DNA of 64,000 bases from Arthrobacter sp. EpRS71 (GTDB lineage: Bacteria > Actinomycetota > Actinomycetes > Actinomycetales > Micrococcaceae). A program made the translations under genes and the position numbers. Positions 17,329 to 26,452 of the stretch are shown here, in pieces. The first letter of the stretch is position 1. Every line of letters begins with the position of its first letter. Under the pieces are notes generated by a model. The model searched no databases. It had not been told where the DNA came from and was given only the letters and a program-made list of their open reading frames with translations. The stretch is from NCBI RefSeq assembly GCF_001512285.1, contig NZ_LNUV01000006.1:2092809-2156808 (forward strand). Reading direction: 5' to 3'.

Positions 17329-17360
17329 AGTGGCCAGCCTCCCGGAGGAGGCCGGCCACT
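17329..17360 (-). terminator. Terminator hairpin downstream of guaA
   Basis: Arms AGTGGCC-A-GCCTCC and GGAGGC-C-GGCCACT pair with one mismatch. On the minus strand they are followed by TTTCTTTG. It lies 8 bases beyond the guaA stop. Confidence 0.75.
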
Positions 17361-17367
17361 CAGAATG

Positions 17368-18957
17368 CTATTCCCACTCGATGGTTCCCGGTGGCTTGCT
17401 GGTGACATCCAGCACCACGCGGTTAACTCCGTCCACCTCATTGGTGATCCTGTTGGAGATCCGGGCAAGCAGGTCATACGGCAACCGCGACCAGTCCGCT
17501 GTCATGGCGTCTTCGGAAGACACCGGACGCAGCACGATCGGGTGACCGTAGGTACGGCCGTCTCCCTGAACACCAACACTGCGGACATCGGCCAAGAGGA
17601 CCACCGGCATCTGCCAGACGTCGTTGTCCAAACCTGCGGCCGTGAGCTCTGCACGGGCAATAGCGTCAGCCTTGCGCAGCAGGTCCAGGCGCTCCTTGGT
17701 CACTTCGCCCACGATGCGGATTCCGAGGCCGGGGCCAGGGAACGGTTGGCGGCCGACGATTTCCTGAGGCAGGCCGAGCTGGGCCCCCACGGCGCGGACT
17801 TCGTCCTTGAACAGGGCGCGCAGTGGCTCGACGAGCTCGAACTGCAGATCCTCGGGAAGGCCACCCACATTGTGGTGGCTCTTGATGTTTGCTGCACCTT
17901 CGCCGCCGCCTGATTCAACGACGTCCGGGTACAGGGTTCCTTGGACGAGGAACTTGATCTTTTCACCCTCGGCAGCGGCCTGGGCGATGATGGCCCTCTC
18001 CGCTTCCTCGAAGGCGCGAATGAACTCCCGGCCGATGATCTTGCGTTTGGTCTCGGGATCGCTGACGCCGGCCAATGCTGACTGGAAGCGTTCCTGCTCG
18101 TTGGCAACGTACAGGTTGACACCGGTGGCTGCCACGAAGTCGCGTTCAACCTGCTCGGCTTCACCTTCACGCAGGAGACCGTGATCGACGAAGACACAGG
18201 TCAGCTGGTCACCGACGGCGCGCTGCACAAGAGCTGCAGCTACAGCGGAGTCAACGCCACCCGACAGGCCACAGATAACCTTGGAATCGCCGATTTGCTG
18301 GCGGATCCGGTCCACCTGTTCTTCGAGGATATTGCCCGTAGTCCAGTTGGGGCTCAGGCCCGCACCCTTGAACAGGAAGTTCTCCAGGACGTGCTGGCCG
18401 TGCACGGAGTGCTTGACCTCAGGGTGCCACTGGACACCGTAAAGGCGCTTCTCTTCATTGGCAAAAGCCGCTACCGGCGCACCGGCCGTGGAGGCAAGCA
18501 CTTCGAAGCCCTCAGGGGCTTCGTGAACGGAGTCACCGTGGCTCATCCAGGTGTTCTGGGAAGAAGGAACGCCGTCCAGGATGGAGCGCGCGTCGCCTAC
18601 AACCAGCGCTTCGGTTGCGCCGTACTCCCGGAGACCGGTCTGCGCCACCTTGCCACCCAAGGCGTTGGCCATGGCCTGGAAGCCGTAGCAGATGCCAAAA
18701 ACGGGCACCCCGGCTTCGAAGAGGTCAGCGCCAACGCTCGGGGCGCCCTCTGCGTAAACGCTTGAGGGCCCTCCGGAGAGAATGATGGCTGCCGGGTTCT
18801 TGGCCAGAAGCTGCTCGGTGGTGAAGGTATGCGGAACAATTTCCGAATACACATTCGCTTCGCGGACGCGGCGGGCAATCAGCTGCGCGTACTGGGCACC
18901 GTAGTCAACAACCAGCACCGGCTTCTGGGAAGTTTGGGGTGCGGTGGGAGTAGTCAC
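17368..18957 (-). CDS. guaA: GMP synthase (glutamine-hydrolysing)
   Basis: 529 residues, full length. The N-terminal class I glutamine amidotransferase shows VVDYGAQYAQLIARRVRE, LSGGPSSVYAEGAP and the nucleophile loop FGICYGFQ. The ATP-pyrophosphatase domain has GLSGGVDSAVAAAL, and the dimerisation end has RQPFPGPGLGIR and SKPPGTIEWE. It converts XMP to GMP with glutamine and ATP, the last step of the guanine branch. guaB (28.4 kb) and guaB3 (22.9 kb) are in the same direction in this window. Confidence 0.98.
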   Translation of the reverse strand: MTTPTAPQTSQKPVLVVDYGAQYAQLIARRVREANVYSEIVPHTFTTEQLLAKNPAAIILSGGPSSVYAEGAPSVGADLFEAGVPVFGICYGFQAMANALGGKVAQTGLREYGATEALVVGDARSILDGVPSSQNTWMSHGDSVHEAPEGFEVLASTAGAPVAAFANEEKRLYGVQWHPEVKHSVHGQHVLENFLFKGAGLSPNWTTGNILEEQVDRIRQQIGDSKVICGLSGGVDSAVAAALVQRAVGDQLTCVFVDHGLLREGEAEQVERDFVAATGVNLYVANEQERFQSALAGVSDPETKRKIIGREFIRAFEEAERAIIAQAAAEGEKIKFLVQGTLYPDVVESGGGEGAANIKSHHNVGGLPEDLQFELVEPLRALFKDEVRAVGAQLGLPQEIVGRQPFPGPGLGIRIVGEVTKERLDLLRKADAIARAELTAAGLDNDVWQMPVVLLADVRSVGVQGDGRTYGHPIVLRPVSSEDAMTADWSRLPYDLLARISNRITNEVDGVNRVVLDVTSKPPGTIEWE

Positions 18958-19062
18958 CAGACAAGACTACTTTGCCGGGCTGCCCGGACGCACGTTGACG
19001 AAGGCGTCCAGGGCCCAAAAAGGCCCCGCCGTTAGGCATCTCACATGTGGATGCCGCAGGTG

Positions 19063-19563
19063 CTAGTAGCGCTTGGACGCCTGCGGATTGGCTGCGAGTT
19101 CCGCTTCCACCTGCGCATGGAATTTCTTCTCCACGATGAAGGACAGCAGCGGGATGACTCCACCAAGCGCCAAAAGGACCATCTTGGAGAAAGGCCAGCG
19201 CATGAGCGACCACAAGCGGAAGTTGGACACCAGGTAGACCACGTACATCCAACCGTGCACAATCAGCACCGAGGTTGAGATGTTGAAGCCGCCAATGACT
19301 CCCTTGGGTTCGGATTCGGCAAAGCCAAAGCCGAACGGCTGGCCCGTAACTGCATTCGTGCCGCCAGCGAAGAGCGAGACGCCGAAGCCGTAGCGGGCGA
19401 TCAGTTCGGCGCACAGCAGGAGAAGCATGGCACCGGTAAGGTACGCCATGACTTTGTAGAACTTCAACGCCGAACGGATTTGCGCTTCTGTCCCACCGAA
19501 GCGCCGCTTCTTGGGCTTGGGTCCGGATTGTTCGGGCTGGATGGCCGGTTTTGGCTCAATCAT
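19063..19563 (-). CDS. DUF3817-type membrane protein
   Basis: 166 residues with three or four membrane segments (MAYLTGAMLLLLCAELIARYG, ISTSVLIVHGWMYVVYLVS, MVLLALGGVIPLLSFIVE), separated by a short loop with GFGFAESEPKG. The order and the ending FIVEKKF match the actinobacterial DUF3817 family of integral membrane proteins, function unknown. Its start overlaps the stop of the SURF1 gene by 4 bases, so the two are cotranscribed. Confidence 0.85.
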   Translation of the reverse strand: MIEPKPAIQPEQSGPKPKKRRFGGTEAQIRSALKFYKVMAYLTGAMLLLLCAELIARYGFGVSLFAGGTNAVTGQPFGFGFAESEPKGVIGGFNISTSVLIVHGWMYVVYLVSNFRLWSLMRWPFSKMVLLALGGVIPLLSFIVEKKFHAQVEAELAANPQASKRY

Positions 19564-20417
19564 TGCTGCACCTTTTGTTCTGGCTCTGGGCTGGTGGGTT
19601 CTGTGGTTGCCCCGGGATGGCCGTCGTCGTCGAACTCGTCATCCTCGTCCTCGTCTTCTTCAAGGTCGCGCCGGTAGTCGTCCTTCACCAGCCGCCACCA
19701 GATGAAGATCGAGAACCCAGCGAAAACAACCCATTCCACTGCATAGAAGAGGTTCAGCCAGTTGACCTGCTCCGCAGGGGGCTGCGGCGGGATGTTCAGT
19801 GCCTTGACGTCGTCTCCGAGGGGAATCGCGACGCCGCCCGAAACTTCAGACGTCGCGGCGATGAAGCCTTGATAACTGGACACTTCCCACGTGTTGATGA
19901 GTTCCGCCGCGGAGACTGCAGACGCCCGGCCTGGACCGGCGTCGACGTTTGGAACCGGAGCTTCAGAGGGGATGAGGCGACCGGTCAGCGTGATGGTTCC
20001 CGACGGCGGCGGGCCGGCTTGGTCGGCCTCAGCCACCCAGCCGCGGGCCACAGGGATCCAGGTCTGCGGCGAGGCGCCGACACCTTTCAGGGCCGGGGCG
20101 TTGGTGACCGCGAAAGCGGAGACGATCCAGAAGCCTTTTTGGTCGTCGTAGAGACGCCCCTCAACAAGAACCTGCTTCCGGGGATCGTAGCTTCCTGTGG
20201 CCGTGACCATCTGGTCCGAGACCGAACCGGGGAAGAACTGGCCCGGCTGGAGGACATCCACCAGTGGTTTTACTTCTTCGATGCTGGACGGCGCCGGGGG
20301 CTCATGTTGGGCAGACCGGCTGAGCTGCCACTGGCTGAGCAGCACAAACACCCCGGACAACAGAAGCGCAAAGACCAGTCCTGCGATCCAGCGGGGTTTC
20401 AACGCGGTTTTCAACAC
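19560..20417 (-). CDS. SURF1-family cytochrome oxidase biogenesis protein
   Basis: 285 residues with the SURF1 layout: an N-terminal membrane span (WIAGLVFALLLSGVFVLLSQWQL), a periplasmic-side domain with YDPRKQVLVEGR, GWIPVARGW-like WIPVARGWV and LTGRLIPSEAP, and a C-terminal span (WLNLFYAVEWVVFAGFSIFIWW) before a highly acidic tail (LEEDEDEDDEFDDD). SURF1 proteins assist assembly of aa3-type cytochrome c oxidase. Cotranscribed with the DUF3817 gene through an ATGA overlap. Confidence 0.92.
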   Translation of the reverse strand: MLKTALKPRWIAGLVFALLLSGVFVLLSQWQLSRSAQHEPPAPSSIEEVKPLVDVLQPGQFFPGSVSDQMVTATGSYDPRKQVLVEGRLYDDQKGFWIVSAFAVTNAPALKGVGASPQTWIPVARGWVAEADQAGPPPSGTITLTGRLIPSEAPVPNVDAGPGRASAVSAAELINTWEVSSYQGFIAATSEVSGGVAIPLGDDVKALNIPPQPPAEQVNWLNLFYAVEWVVFAGFSIFIWWRLVKDDYRRDLEEDEDEDDEFDDDGHPGATTEPTSPEPEQKVQQ

Positions 20418-20472
20418 CCCTTAACCGTACTTCGTCCGGCTGTAGAACAACGAAACGAGGCCTCCCCCACTC

Positions 20473-20961
20473 TTAGTGGTCGAAGAACACCAGGCTGGAG
20501 TTGATGAGTTCGGAAATAACCTCGGTATCGTGGGCCCGGCGCAGGGACTCCCGGAACGACTCCTTGGACAGGGAACGGGCCAACGTGGCCAGAACCTCCA
20601 GGTGGTCGGAGAAGGAACTGGCGGGCGTGGCAATGAGCAGGATCAAGGTTGCCGGACCGTCGGTGGCGCCGAAGTCCAGGGCGTGGCCAAACTTGGTCAC
20701 GCCTACCGCTATGGAGATCCTGTCCACGAACTCACTGCGGGCATGCGGAAGACCGATCCCGCCGGGCAGACCGGTGGCAAGTTGGTGCTCCCTCGAATGC
20801 ACTTGTCCCAGGAAGCCCTCAAGGTTGGAAATCCTGCCGGCTGCGGAGAGCCTGTGCGCCAGTTGAGCTGCGGCATCGATCTTGTCCCGGGCGACAAGTT
20901 CAAGGATGACCGTATCCGGGGTTGTCAGTTCCGCGTCGTACCGGTCGAGTGGTTCAGCCAA
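20473..20961 (-). CDS. PTS EIIA component, fructose/mannitol (PtsN-like) type, standalone
   Basis: 162 residues covering one EIIA-2 domain. The phosphorylated histidine is His73 in GIGLPHARSE, with LATGLPGG just before and ATLILLIATP after, as in the fructose/mannitol/PtsN group. No EIIB or EIIC partner lies next to it. It may donate phosphate to a distant permease or act as a regulator. It lies 48 bases downstream of glpD in the same direction, which could link it to glycerol use; that is inference. Confidence 0.88.
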   Translation of the reverse strand: MAEPLDRYDAELTTPDTVILELVARDKIDAAAQLAHRLSAAGRISNLEGFLGQVHSREHQLATGLPGGIGLPHARSEFVDRISIAVGVTKFGHALDFGATDGPATLILLIATPASSFSDHLEVLATLARSLSKESFRESLRRAHDTEVISELINSSLVFFDH

Positions 20962-21008
20962 GTTGTGTTCCCTTCGTGTGGCCTGCCGGCCTCAGTCCCT
21001 TGAACTGG

Positions 21009-22763
21009 TCAGCGAAGGGGAACGATGTCATCCACTCCCATACGCGCAGCATCTGCCGATTCGTCATCGGGTTGCTGCTGACTAAGCCGTTCAGCTTCCA
21101 CACGCGCCAGGTAGTGCTTGATTTCGCTTTCGCGCTGAGTCTCGCTCCAGCCAAGGATTTCTCCCATCAGCTTAGCTACTACGGGCGCCGCAGACACACC
21201 CCGGTCCCAGGCTTCGATGGAGATCCGGGTGCGGCGGGTCAGGACGTCGTCAACGTGCCTGGCGCCCTCGTGGGTTGTTGCATAAACAACTTCGGCGGCC
21301 AAATAGTCGTCTGCTCCGGGAAGGGGTTCTCCTAATTCCGGCCGGGCAGCGATGATCTCCAGGACTTCCGGGGTCATGGACCCGAAGCGGTTGAGCAGGT
21401 GTTCCACCCGGGCCACGTGAACCCCGGACTGTTCTGCTGATCTGCCCCGTCGGTTCCAAGCAGCTTTGAATCCCTCTGCTCCGAGCAGCGGAATGGTTTC
21501 CGTACAGCTGGATGGCACGCGTTCGTCCATGGCCCTGGTTGCTTCGTCAACGGCGTCTTTGGCCATAACGCGGTAGGTGGTGTACTTCCCGCCGGCCACC
21601 ACAACGAGTCCCGGCACCGGATGTGCCACCACATGTTCCCTGGACAACTTGGCAGTGGAGTCGTTGTCCCCGGCCAGCAGAGGCCGAAGCCCTGCATACA
21701 CGCCTTCTACGTCCTCGCGGGTCAGCGGGCGTTTGAGGACCTTGTTCACATGCTCCAGAACATAGTCGATGTCCTTGCTGGAAGCCGCCGGGTGAGCCTT
21801 GTCCAAGGTCCAGTCGGTATCAGTAGTGCCGATAATCCAATGCCGGCCCCAGGGGATCACAAAGAGCACCGACTTTTCGGTGCGAAGAATCAGACCGACG
21901 GTGGACTGGAACCTGTCCCGTGGAACTACCAGGTGGATTCCTTTGGAGGCACGGACCTTGAGCTGGCCGCGGTCCGTCACCATGGCCTGCGTTTCATCGG
22001 TCCACACGCCGGTGGCGTTGACCACCTGCTTCGCCCTTACTTCGAAGACGCTGCCGTCCTCTTGGTTCTCCACTTTGGCCCCGACAACGCGTTCCCCTTC
22101 ACGCAGGAAATCCACCACACGGACCCGATTGGCCGCATGGGCTCCGTAGTGAGCGGCGGTCCTGACAAGGTTGACCACCAGACGGGCATCATCCACCTGG
22201 GCGTCGTAGTAGCGGATGGAGCCCACGAAGGCATCTTCTTTGAGGCTTGGAGCTGCGCGGAGGGTTCCGCGCCGGAACAGGTGCTTATGCATGGGGACGC
22301 CACGGCTGTTGCCGGACGTCAGACCCAACGTGTCATAGAGCATGATTCCCGCGCCCACATAGGGGCGCTCCCAGATACGGCGTGTCAGCGGGTAGAGGAA
22401 AGGGACCGGACGCACCAGGTGTGGGGCGATGCGTTGGATCAGCAGGCCCCGCTCTTGGAGGGCTTCCTGGACCAGGCCAAAATCCAGCATCTCCAAGTAC
22501 CGGAGTCCACCGTGGATGAGCTTTGACGACCGGGATGACGTTCCGGAGGACCAATCCCGGGCCTCAACAATGCCCACAGTGAGGCCACGGGTGACGGCAT
22601 CCAGGGCCGCGCCGGCACCGACGACGCCGCCTCCGACTATCAGGATGTCGAGCTCTTTACCCGCCTGAGCAGTAGCCTTCAGGACTTCGATTGATGCGGC
22701 GCGGGATTCCGGGCTGAGTGCTCCCGGTGAATTTACCTGCGGACCGCCTGCGACATTGCTCAT
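21009..22763 (-). CDS. glpD: Glycerol-3-phosphate dehydrogenase, FAD-dependent
   Basis: 584 residues from ATG 22763, chosen over an upstream in-frame ATG (22856) because homologous sequence begins here. FAD-binding ILIVGGGVVGAGAALDA is around residue 40. The family landmarks SSRSSKLIHGGLRYLE, VGGKYTTYRVMAKDAVD-like AGGKYTTYR and WIIGTTDTDW are all present. It oxidises glycerol-3-phosphate to dihydroxyacetone phosphate at the membrane, passing electrons to quinone. The standalone EIIA gene follows it. Confidence 0.95.
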   Translation of the reverse strand: MSNVAGGPQVNSPGALSPESRAASIEVLKATAQAGKELDILIVGGGVVGAGAALDAVTRGLTVGIVEARDWSSGTSSRSSKLIHGGLRYLEMLDFGLVQEALQERGLLIQRIAPHLVRPVPFLYPLTRRIWERPYVGAGIMLYDTLGLTSGNSRGVPMHKHLFRRGTLRAAPSLKEDAFVGSIRYYDAQVDDARLVVNLVRTAAHYGAHAANRVRVVDFLREGERVVGAKVENQEDGSVFEVRAKQVVNATGVWTDETQAMVTDRGQLKVRASKGIHLVVPRDRFQSTVGLILRTEKSVLFVIPWGRHWIIGTTDTDWTLDKAHPAASSKDIDYVLEHVNKVLKRPLTREDVEGVYAGLRPLLAGDNDSTAKLSREHVVAHPVPGLVVVAGGKYTTYRVMAKDAVDEATRAMDERVPSSCTETIPLLGAEGFKAAWNRRGRSAEQSGVHVARVEHLLNRFGSMTPEVLEIIAARPELGEPLPGADDYLAAEVVYATTHEGARHVDDVLTRRTRISIEAWDRGVSAAPVVAKLMGEILGWSETQRESEIKHYLARVEAERLSQQQPDDESADAARMGVDDIVPLR

Positions 22764-22916
22764 CGGACCCCTCCTCAAACGCAACAGCTGGTAGTCCCCT
22801 ACCCTACTTGCTGCTTGCCTCGTTGGGCAGGGCTCGAACTGCTGGATCGTGAGCACAGACTCTCAGGGTGCCCGGAAGGTGGAGTGGTCTCCTCCCGGGC
22901 CGGACCTGGTTGAGGT

Positions 22917-24050
22917 TTAGCCGAGGTACGGCGAGACGACCACGTCTACCCGTTGGAATTCCTTCAGGTCCGAGTAGCCGGTGGTTGCCATCGAGCGGCG
23001 CAGGGCACCGATCAGGTTCGACGTTCCGTCGGTGTGGTGGCCTGGTCCGAAGAGGACCTCTTCCAGCGGACCAACGGTACCTACGTTGACGCGGTCACCA
23101 CGCGGGGACTCCAGGTGGTGGGCTTCGGGACCCCAGTGCCAGCCACGGCCAGGGGCTTCTTCGGCGCGGGCAAGGGCGCTGCCCAGCATGACGGCGTCGG
23201 CACCCATGGCGATAGCCTTGACGATGTCGCCGGAGCTGCCCATGCCGCCGTCGGCAATGACGTGGACGTAACGTCCGCCGGACTCATCCATGTAGTCGCG
23301 GCGCGCGGCAGCGACGTCCGAGATGGCCGAAGCCATGGGCGAGTGGATGCCCAGGGCACGGCGTGTGGTGGACGTGGCGCCACCACCGAATCCGACCAGG
23401 ACGCCGGCGGCGCCCGTTCGCATCAAGTGGAGGGCAGGGGTGTAACCGGCTGCGCCGCCAACGATCACGGGAACATCGAGTTCATAGATGAACTGCTTGA
23501 GGTTCAGCGGTTCGTGGTTCTTGGACACGTGCTCTGCCGAAACAGTGGTTCCGCGGATAACAAAGATATCGACGCCGGCTGCCACCACGGTCTTGTAGTG
23601 CTCTTGGGTGCGCTGCGGCGTGAGGGACCCAGCGACGGTCACGCCCGCGGCGCGGATCTCGGCCAAGCGGGAGCTGATGAGTTCGGGCTGCACGGGAGCC
23701 TGGTACAGGTCCTGCATGCGCCGCGTCACGGCAGGGCTGCTGGTCTCGTCCGCGAGGGCGGCGATCTCGTCAAGGACCTTCTGCGGATCCTCGTACCGGG
23801 TCCACAGCCCTTCGAGGTCAAGGACGCCGAGGCCACCCAGGCGCCCCAAGGCGATGGCGGACTCCGGGGACATCACCGAATCCATCGGCGCAGCGATGAC
23901 AGGCATGTCGAATTTGTAGGCGTCAATCTGCCAGGAGACAGAGACGTCCTTCGGGTCACGGGTCCGGCGGTTCGGAACGATCGCGATGTCATCCAGGGAG
24001 TAGGCACGACGCCCACGCTTGCCACGGCCAATCTCAATCTCATAAGTCAC
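22917..24050 (-). CDS. guaB3: GuaB3-family IMP dehydrogenase-related protein
   Basis: 377 residues from GTG 24050; the start matches the conserved family beginning TYEIEIGRGKRGRRAY. It has the IMPDH/GMPR barrel (PVIAAPMDSVMSPESA, GGLGVLDLEGLWTRYEDP, VHVIADGGMGSSGDIVKAIAMGADAVMLGS) but no CBS domains. Where IMPDH and GMP reductase have the catalytic Cys in a CTTR loop, this protein reads IRGTTVSAEHVS. GuaB3 proteins are a separate subgroup, usual in actinobacteria and cyanobacteria; GMP reductase activity has been described for a cyanobacterial member, to my knowledge. The activity here is untested. Confidence 0.9.
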   Translation of the reverse strand: MTYEIEIGRGKRGRRAYSLDDIAIVPNRRTRDPKDVSVSWQIDAYKFDMPVIAAPMDSVMSPESAIALGRLGGLGVLDLEGLWTRYEDPQKVLDEIAALADETSSPAVTRRMQDLYQAPVQPELISSRLAEIRAAGVTVAGSLTPQRTQEHYKTVVAAGVDIFVIRGTTVSAEHVSKNHEPLNLKQFIYELDVPVIVGGAAGYTPALHLMRTGAAGVLVGFGGGATSTTRRALGIHSPMASAISDVAAARRDYMDESGGRYVHVIADGGMGSSGDIVKAIAMGADAVMLGSALARAEEAPGRGWHWGPEAHHLESPRGDRVNVGTVGPLEEVLFGPGHHTDGTSNLIGALRRSMATTGYSDLKEFQRVDVVVSPYLG

Positions 24051-24229
24051 GGCTCTTACTTTACTGGACCCCTCCCGTAACCCCGATTCGACAGCTGAAG
24101 TATGTCCCCGGCGAGGGAGGCATCCGCGCGTGTGCCGCGCAGCTTTCCCCATGGGCAGGGGTGCCCATGGCAGATCCCCGGACGTATCCGATAGCCTGCC
24201 ACGACACACAAACCATGCAAGGGGGACCC

Positions 24230-25114
24230 ATGGCGCCTGGATTATTCGGAGCCGATATTGAACAGCTCCGGTCGTTATCCAAACAAATGGGACAGGCCGG
24301 AAGCCAGCTCCACAACCAGGAGCTCCAAATTAATGGGCTGATCTCCAGCGTTGCATGGAAAGGAACAGACGGCGAGCGTTTCCGCCGCGAATGGAGCGGC
24401 ACACTGCGGCCCATGCTGCACAAGGCGTCACGTTCCCTGGATGACGTATCCAAGACGCTCCGCACCCAAGCCGACGAACAGCACAAGGCCAGCGCCCAAG
24501 GAGGCCCTGGCGGACCGAATAGTTCACAGGTTCCTGGCAGCAATGGAAGCCAGGACACTCCTGCCACCGGACTTGAAGGACTCTTCAACGTCACCGGCAG
24601 CACGGAATGGTGGGCCGGAAACGCCCTCGTGACCGCGAACGGCGTGCTGGCAGATTCGCTCCTGGCACAGATGGCCAGGGGCGGATTGGTCACGGAGCTG
24701 ACTAAATGGCCGTGGCTGAGCGCCCAATACGGTCAAAGCGCCGGTGCCGGTTACGTCAAGGGCACCCAAGTACTCAACGGCAGCGCGATGCTTGGGCGTC
24801 TCTCCGGAGCCCTGGGTCTTGTCACTGGTGGGTTGCAGGTCTATCAGGGCATCCAGACAGGACATCCCGGGGTCGCGGTGGACGGCGGCATCTCCGCTGC
24901 CTTGGCCGTAGGCAGCTTTGTGCCGGTTATTGGCCCCGCCTGCGCCATCGCCGGCATCGCTTGGGGCGGGCTGGGCCTTTTGGCCACCAACATGGGCTAT
25001 GACTCCGCTTCTTCCATGGTGGCTGACGGCGCCAAGCACGTGTGGGAAGGCGCCCAGGATGTTGGCGAGGCTGTAGCCGACGGTGCAAAGAAGGTCTGGG
25101 GATGGCTCACATAA
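24230..25114 (+). CDS. WXG100-like protein with C-terminal hydrophobic domain
   Basis: 294 residues from ATG 24230, with AAGGGGGA 3-4 bases upstream. Residues about 1-90 form the two-helix WXG100 pattern with the W-x-G turn as AWKGTDG, followed by RFRREWSGTLRPML. A Gly/Ser linker leads to a C-terminal part rich in Gly and Ala with long hydrophobic stretches (GGISAALAVGSFVPVIGPA, IAGIAWGGLGLLATNMG) and an amphipathic end (GAKHVWEGAQDVGEAV). This is typical of substrates or effectors of type VII (ESX) secretion. No ESX machinery genes are nearby. First gene of a three-gene run. Confidence 0.7.
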   Translation: MAPGLFGADIEQLRSLSKQMGQAGSQLHNQELQINGLISSVAWKGTDGERFRREWSGTLRPMLHKASRSLDDVSKTLRTQADEQHKASAQGGPGGPNSSQVPGSNGSQDTPATGLEGLFNVTGSTEWWAGNALVTANGVLADSLLAQMARGGLVTELTKWPWLSAQYGQSAGAGYVKGTQVLNGSAMLGRLSGALGLVTGGLQVYQGIQTGHPGVAVDGGISAALAVGSFVPVIGPACAIAGIAWGGLGLLATNMGYDSASSMVADGAKHVWEGAQDVGEAVADGAKKVWGWLT

Positions 25115-25163
25115 TGGCGCCACTTCCTAGACTGGATACAGAACCGCTGAACAGAAGGCAGAA

Positions 25164-25802
25164 ATGACCACCCAGACCGAAGAAATCCCGGCTTTGCTCA
25201 TCACCGAGCATGAGCTCATCGCTCTCATTGCTCTAGCTGGCACGGATGCCGCCTTGAGATGCCAGACCTTGTTCCGCCTCGACCATGCCGCCGGCGCCCC
25301 ACTGGAACAGGCCGGTGTCTCCACGCTGCTGGAGCGTGGGTTGATGAAGATTGACAACGACTCACTCCAGCCGGTCGGTCCGGCCGCAACGGTGACGGCT
25401 GTCCTGGCGGACGCCACCTCGTGGCTGGAAACAGCTCTTGTGACCCCCTCCTCCGAGCACGTGTCCTTTATGTTCGGCGCAGAACAGGGTGCGCTGCTGC
25501 TCAACCTGAACAAGTACGGCGTTCACGAACTGCATCCCCTGACGGGCTCCGAAGGCATGATCGCCACGGCAGTGCAGATGGCCGATTATTATCTCAACCA
25601 AGCGCCGGACGGATTCCCTGCCGCCGCCACAACCCGCCAGCACTTCATTGACGGAACCTCCCGTGCAGTTCACGTTAAGGCGGAGGCTGGCGGCTCCCTG
25701 TCGATTGCAGCAGGTGAAGGCGAGAACCTGAAGGCGTCACCCTTGTCCCCTGAGCACTTCAACGACCGCATCCGCGCAGGGTTGGAGCAGTATCCCGGGT
25801 GA
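25164..25802 (+). CDS. Unknown protein in WXG-like cassette, possibly EspG-like
   Basis: 212 residues, soluble, no membrane span or signal peptide. It begins with a helical stretch LLITEHELIALIALAGTD, continues with mixed alpha/beta segments (TLLERGLMKIDND, SFMFGAEQGALLLNLNKYGVHEL) and ends RIRAGLEQYPG. The layout and place, directly after a WXG-like gene, resemble EspG-type secretion-associated chaperones or an immunity protein, but sequence similarity is not something I can assert. It overlaps the next gene by 4 bases (GTGA). Confidence 0.6.
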   Translation: MTTQTEEIPALLITEHELIALIALAGTDAALRCQTLFRLDHAAGAPLEQAGVSTLLERGLMKIDNDSLQPVGPAATVTAVLADATSWLETALVTPSSEHVSFMFGAEQGALLLNLNKYGVHELHPLTGSEGMIATAVQMADYYLNQAPDGFPAAATTRQHFIDGTSRAVHVKAEAGGSLSIAAGEGENLKASPLSPEHFNDRIRAGLEQYPG

Positions 25803-26449
25803 GCTACCAGTCAGGCCCCACTCCGCTGTCCTATCCTGCCCGCCCCCTGGAATATTGGCTTTCGACAGAGCTTTCCGCCGTTACTCCGGCGAATGCGCGC
25901 TCCCGCCTGCGCGAAATCGCCAGCGCGCGCGGCTCCTACATGGGAGCCTGGGCTGCCGGAATCGGGATCGGCGCAAGCCTCGTCCTCCTGGGTGTAGTAC
26001 TGGCTGTTCGAGTCGGCACGTTCGCACTGATTCCTGCCCTCGGCCTTCCCGGTGCGACCATCGCCGTGCTCTGCTCCGTCTTCTATGTGCGGGCACGGGA
26101 CCGGTTGCCGCGAACGGGCCGGGCGCTGGTCAATCGTGGGCCCGGGAGTTTGCGGGGGGCGCTTTCTTTCGTGGCGTTCGTCCTGCTCGTCTTCACGGGA
26201 CTGTTCGCGTTCACTGCCAAACCGTCCACCTGGCAGGATCCTGCGGCGCTGCTGACACTGGCCACAATTCTTGGGTTCATCGTTTGCCTCCTCGTGGTTG
26301 GCATCATCATCCCGGCCACCATCGCAGGCCGTTCGAGGGAGTCGCTTCGCCGCAAGGCTGCAACTGATCCCCGTTTCCGGGCGCTGCTGGAGCAGGACCT
26401 CGCCACGTGGCGTGATCCCTACGGCAACGCAGGATACGGCCCGCTCTAA
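25799..26449 (+). CDS. Four-span membrane protein, third gene of the WXG-like cassette
   Basis: 216 residues from GTG 25799, translationally coupled to the preceding gene. A soluble N-terminus with YWLSTELSAVTPANARSRLREI is followed by four hydrophobic segments: WAAGIGIGASLVLLGVVLAV, FALIPALGLPGATIAVLCSVF, LSFVAFVLLVFTGLFAFT and LTLATILGFIVCLLVVGIII. The C-terminus is charged and cytoplasmic (RRKAATDPRFRALLEQDL). Family not recognised. Its end lies 3 bases from the convergent ABC transporter gene. Confidence 0.65.
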   Translation: MSYQSGPTPLSYPARPLEYWLSTELSAVTPANARSRLREIASARGSYMGAWAAGIGIGASLVLLGVVLAVRVGTFALIPALGLPGATIAVLCSVFYVRARDRLPRTGRALVNRGPGSLRGALSFVAFVLLVFTGLFAFTAKPSTWQDPAALLTLATILGFIVCLLVVGIIIPATIAGRSRESLRRKAATDPRFRALLEQDLATWRDPYGNAGYGPL

Positions 26450-26452
26450 GCC

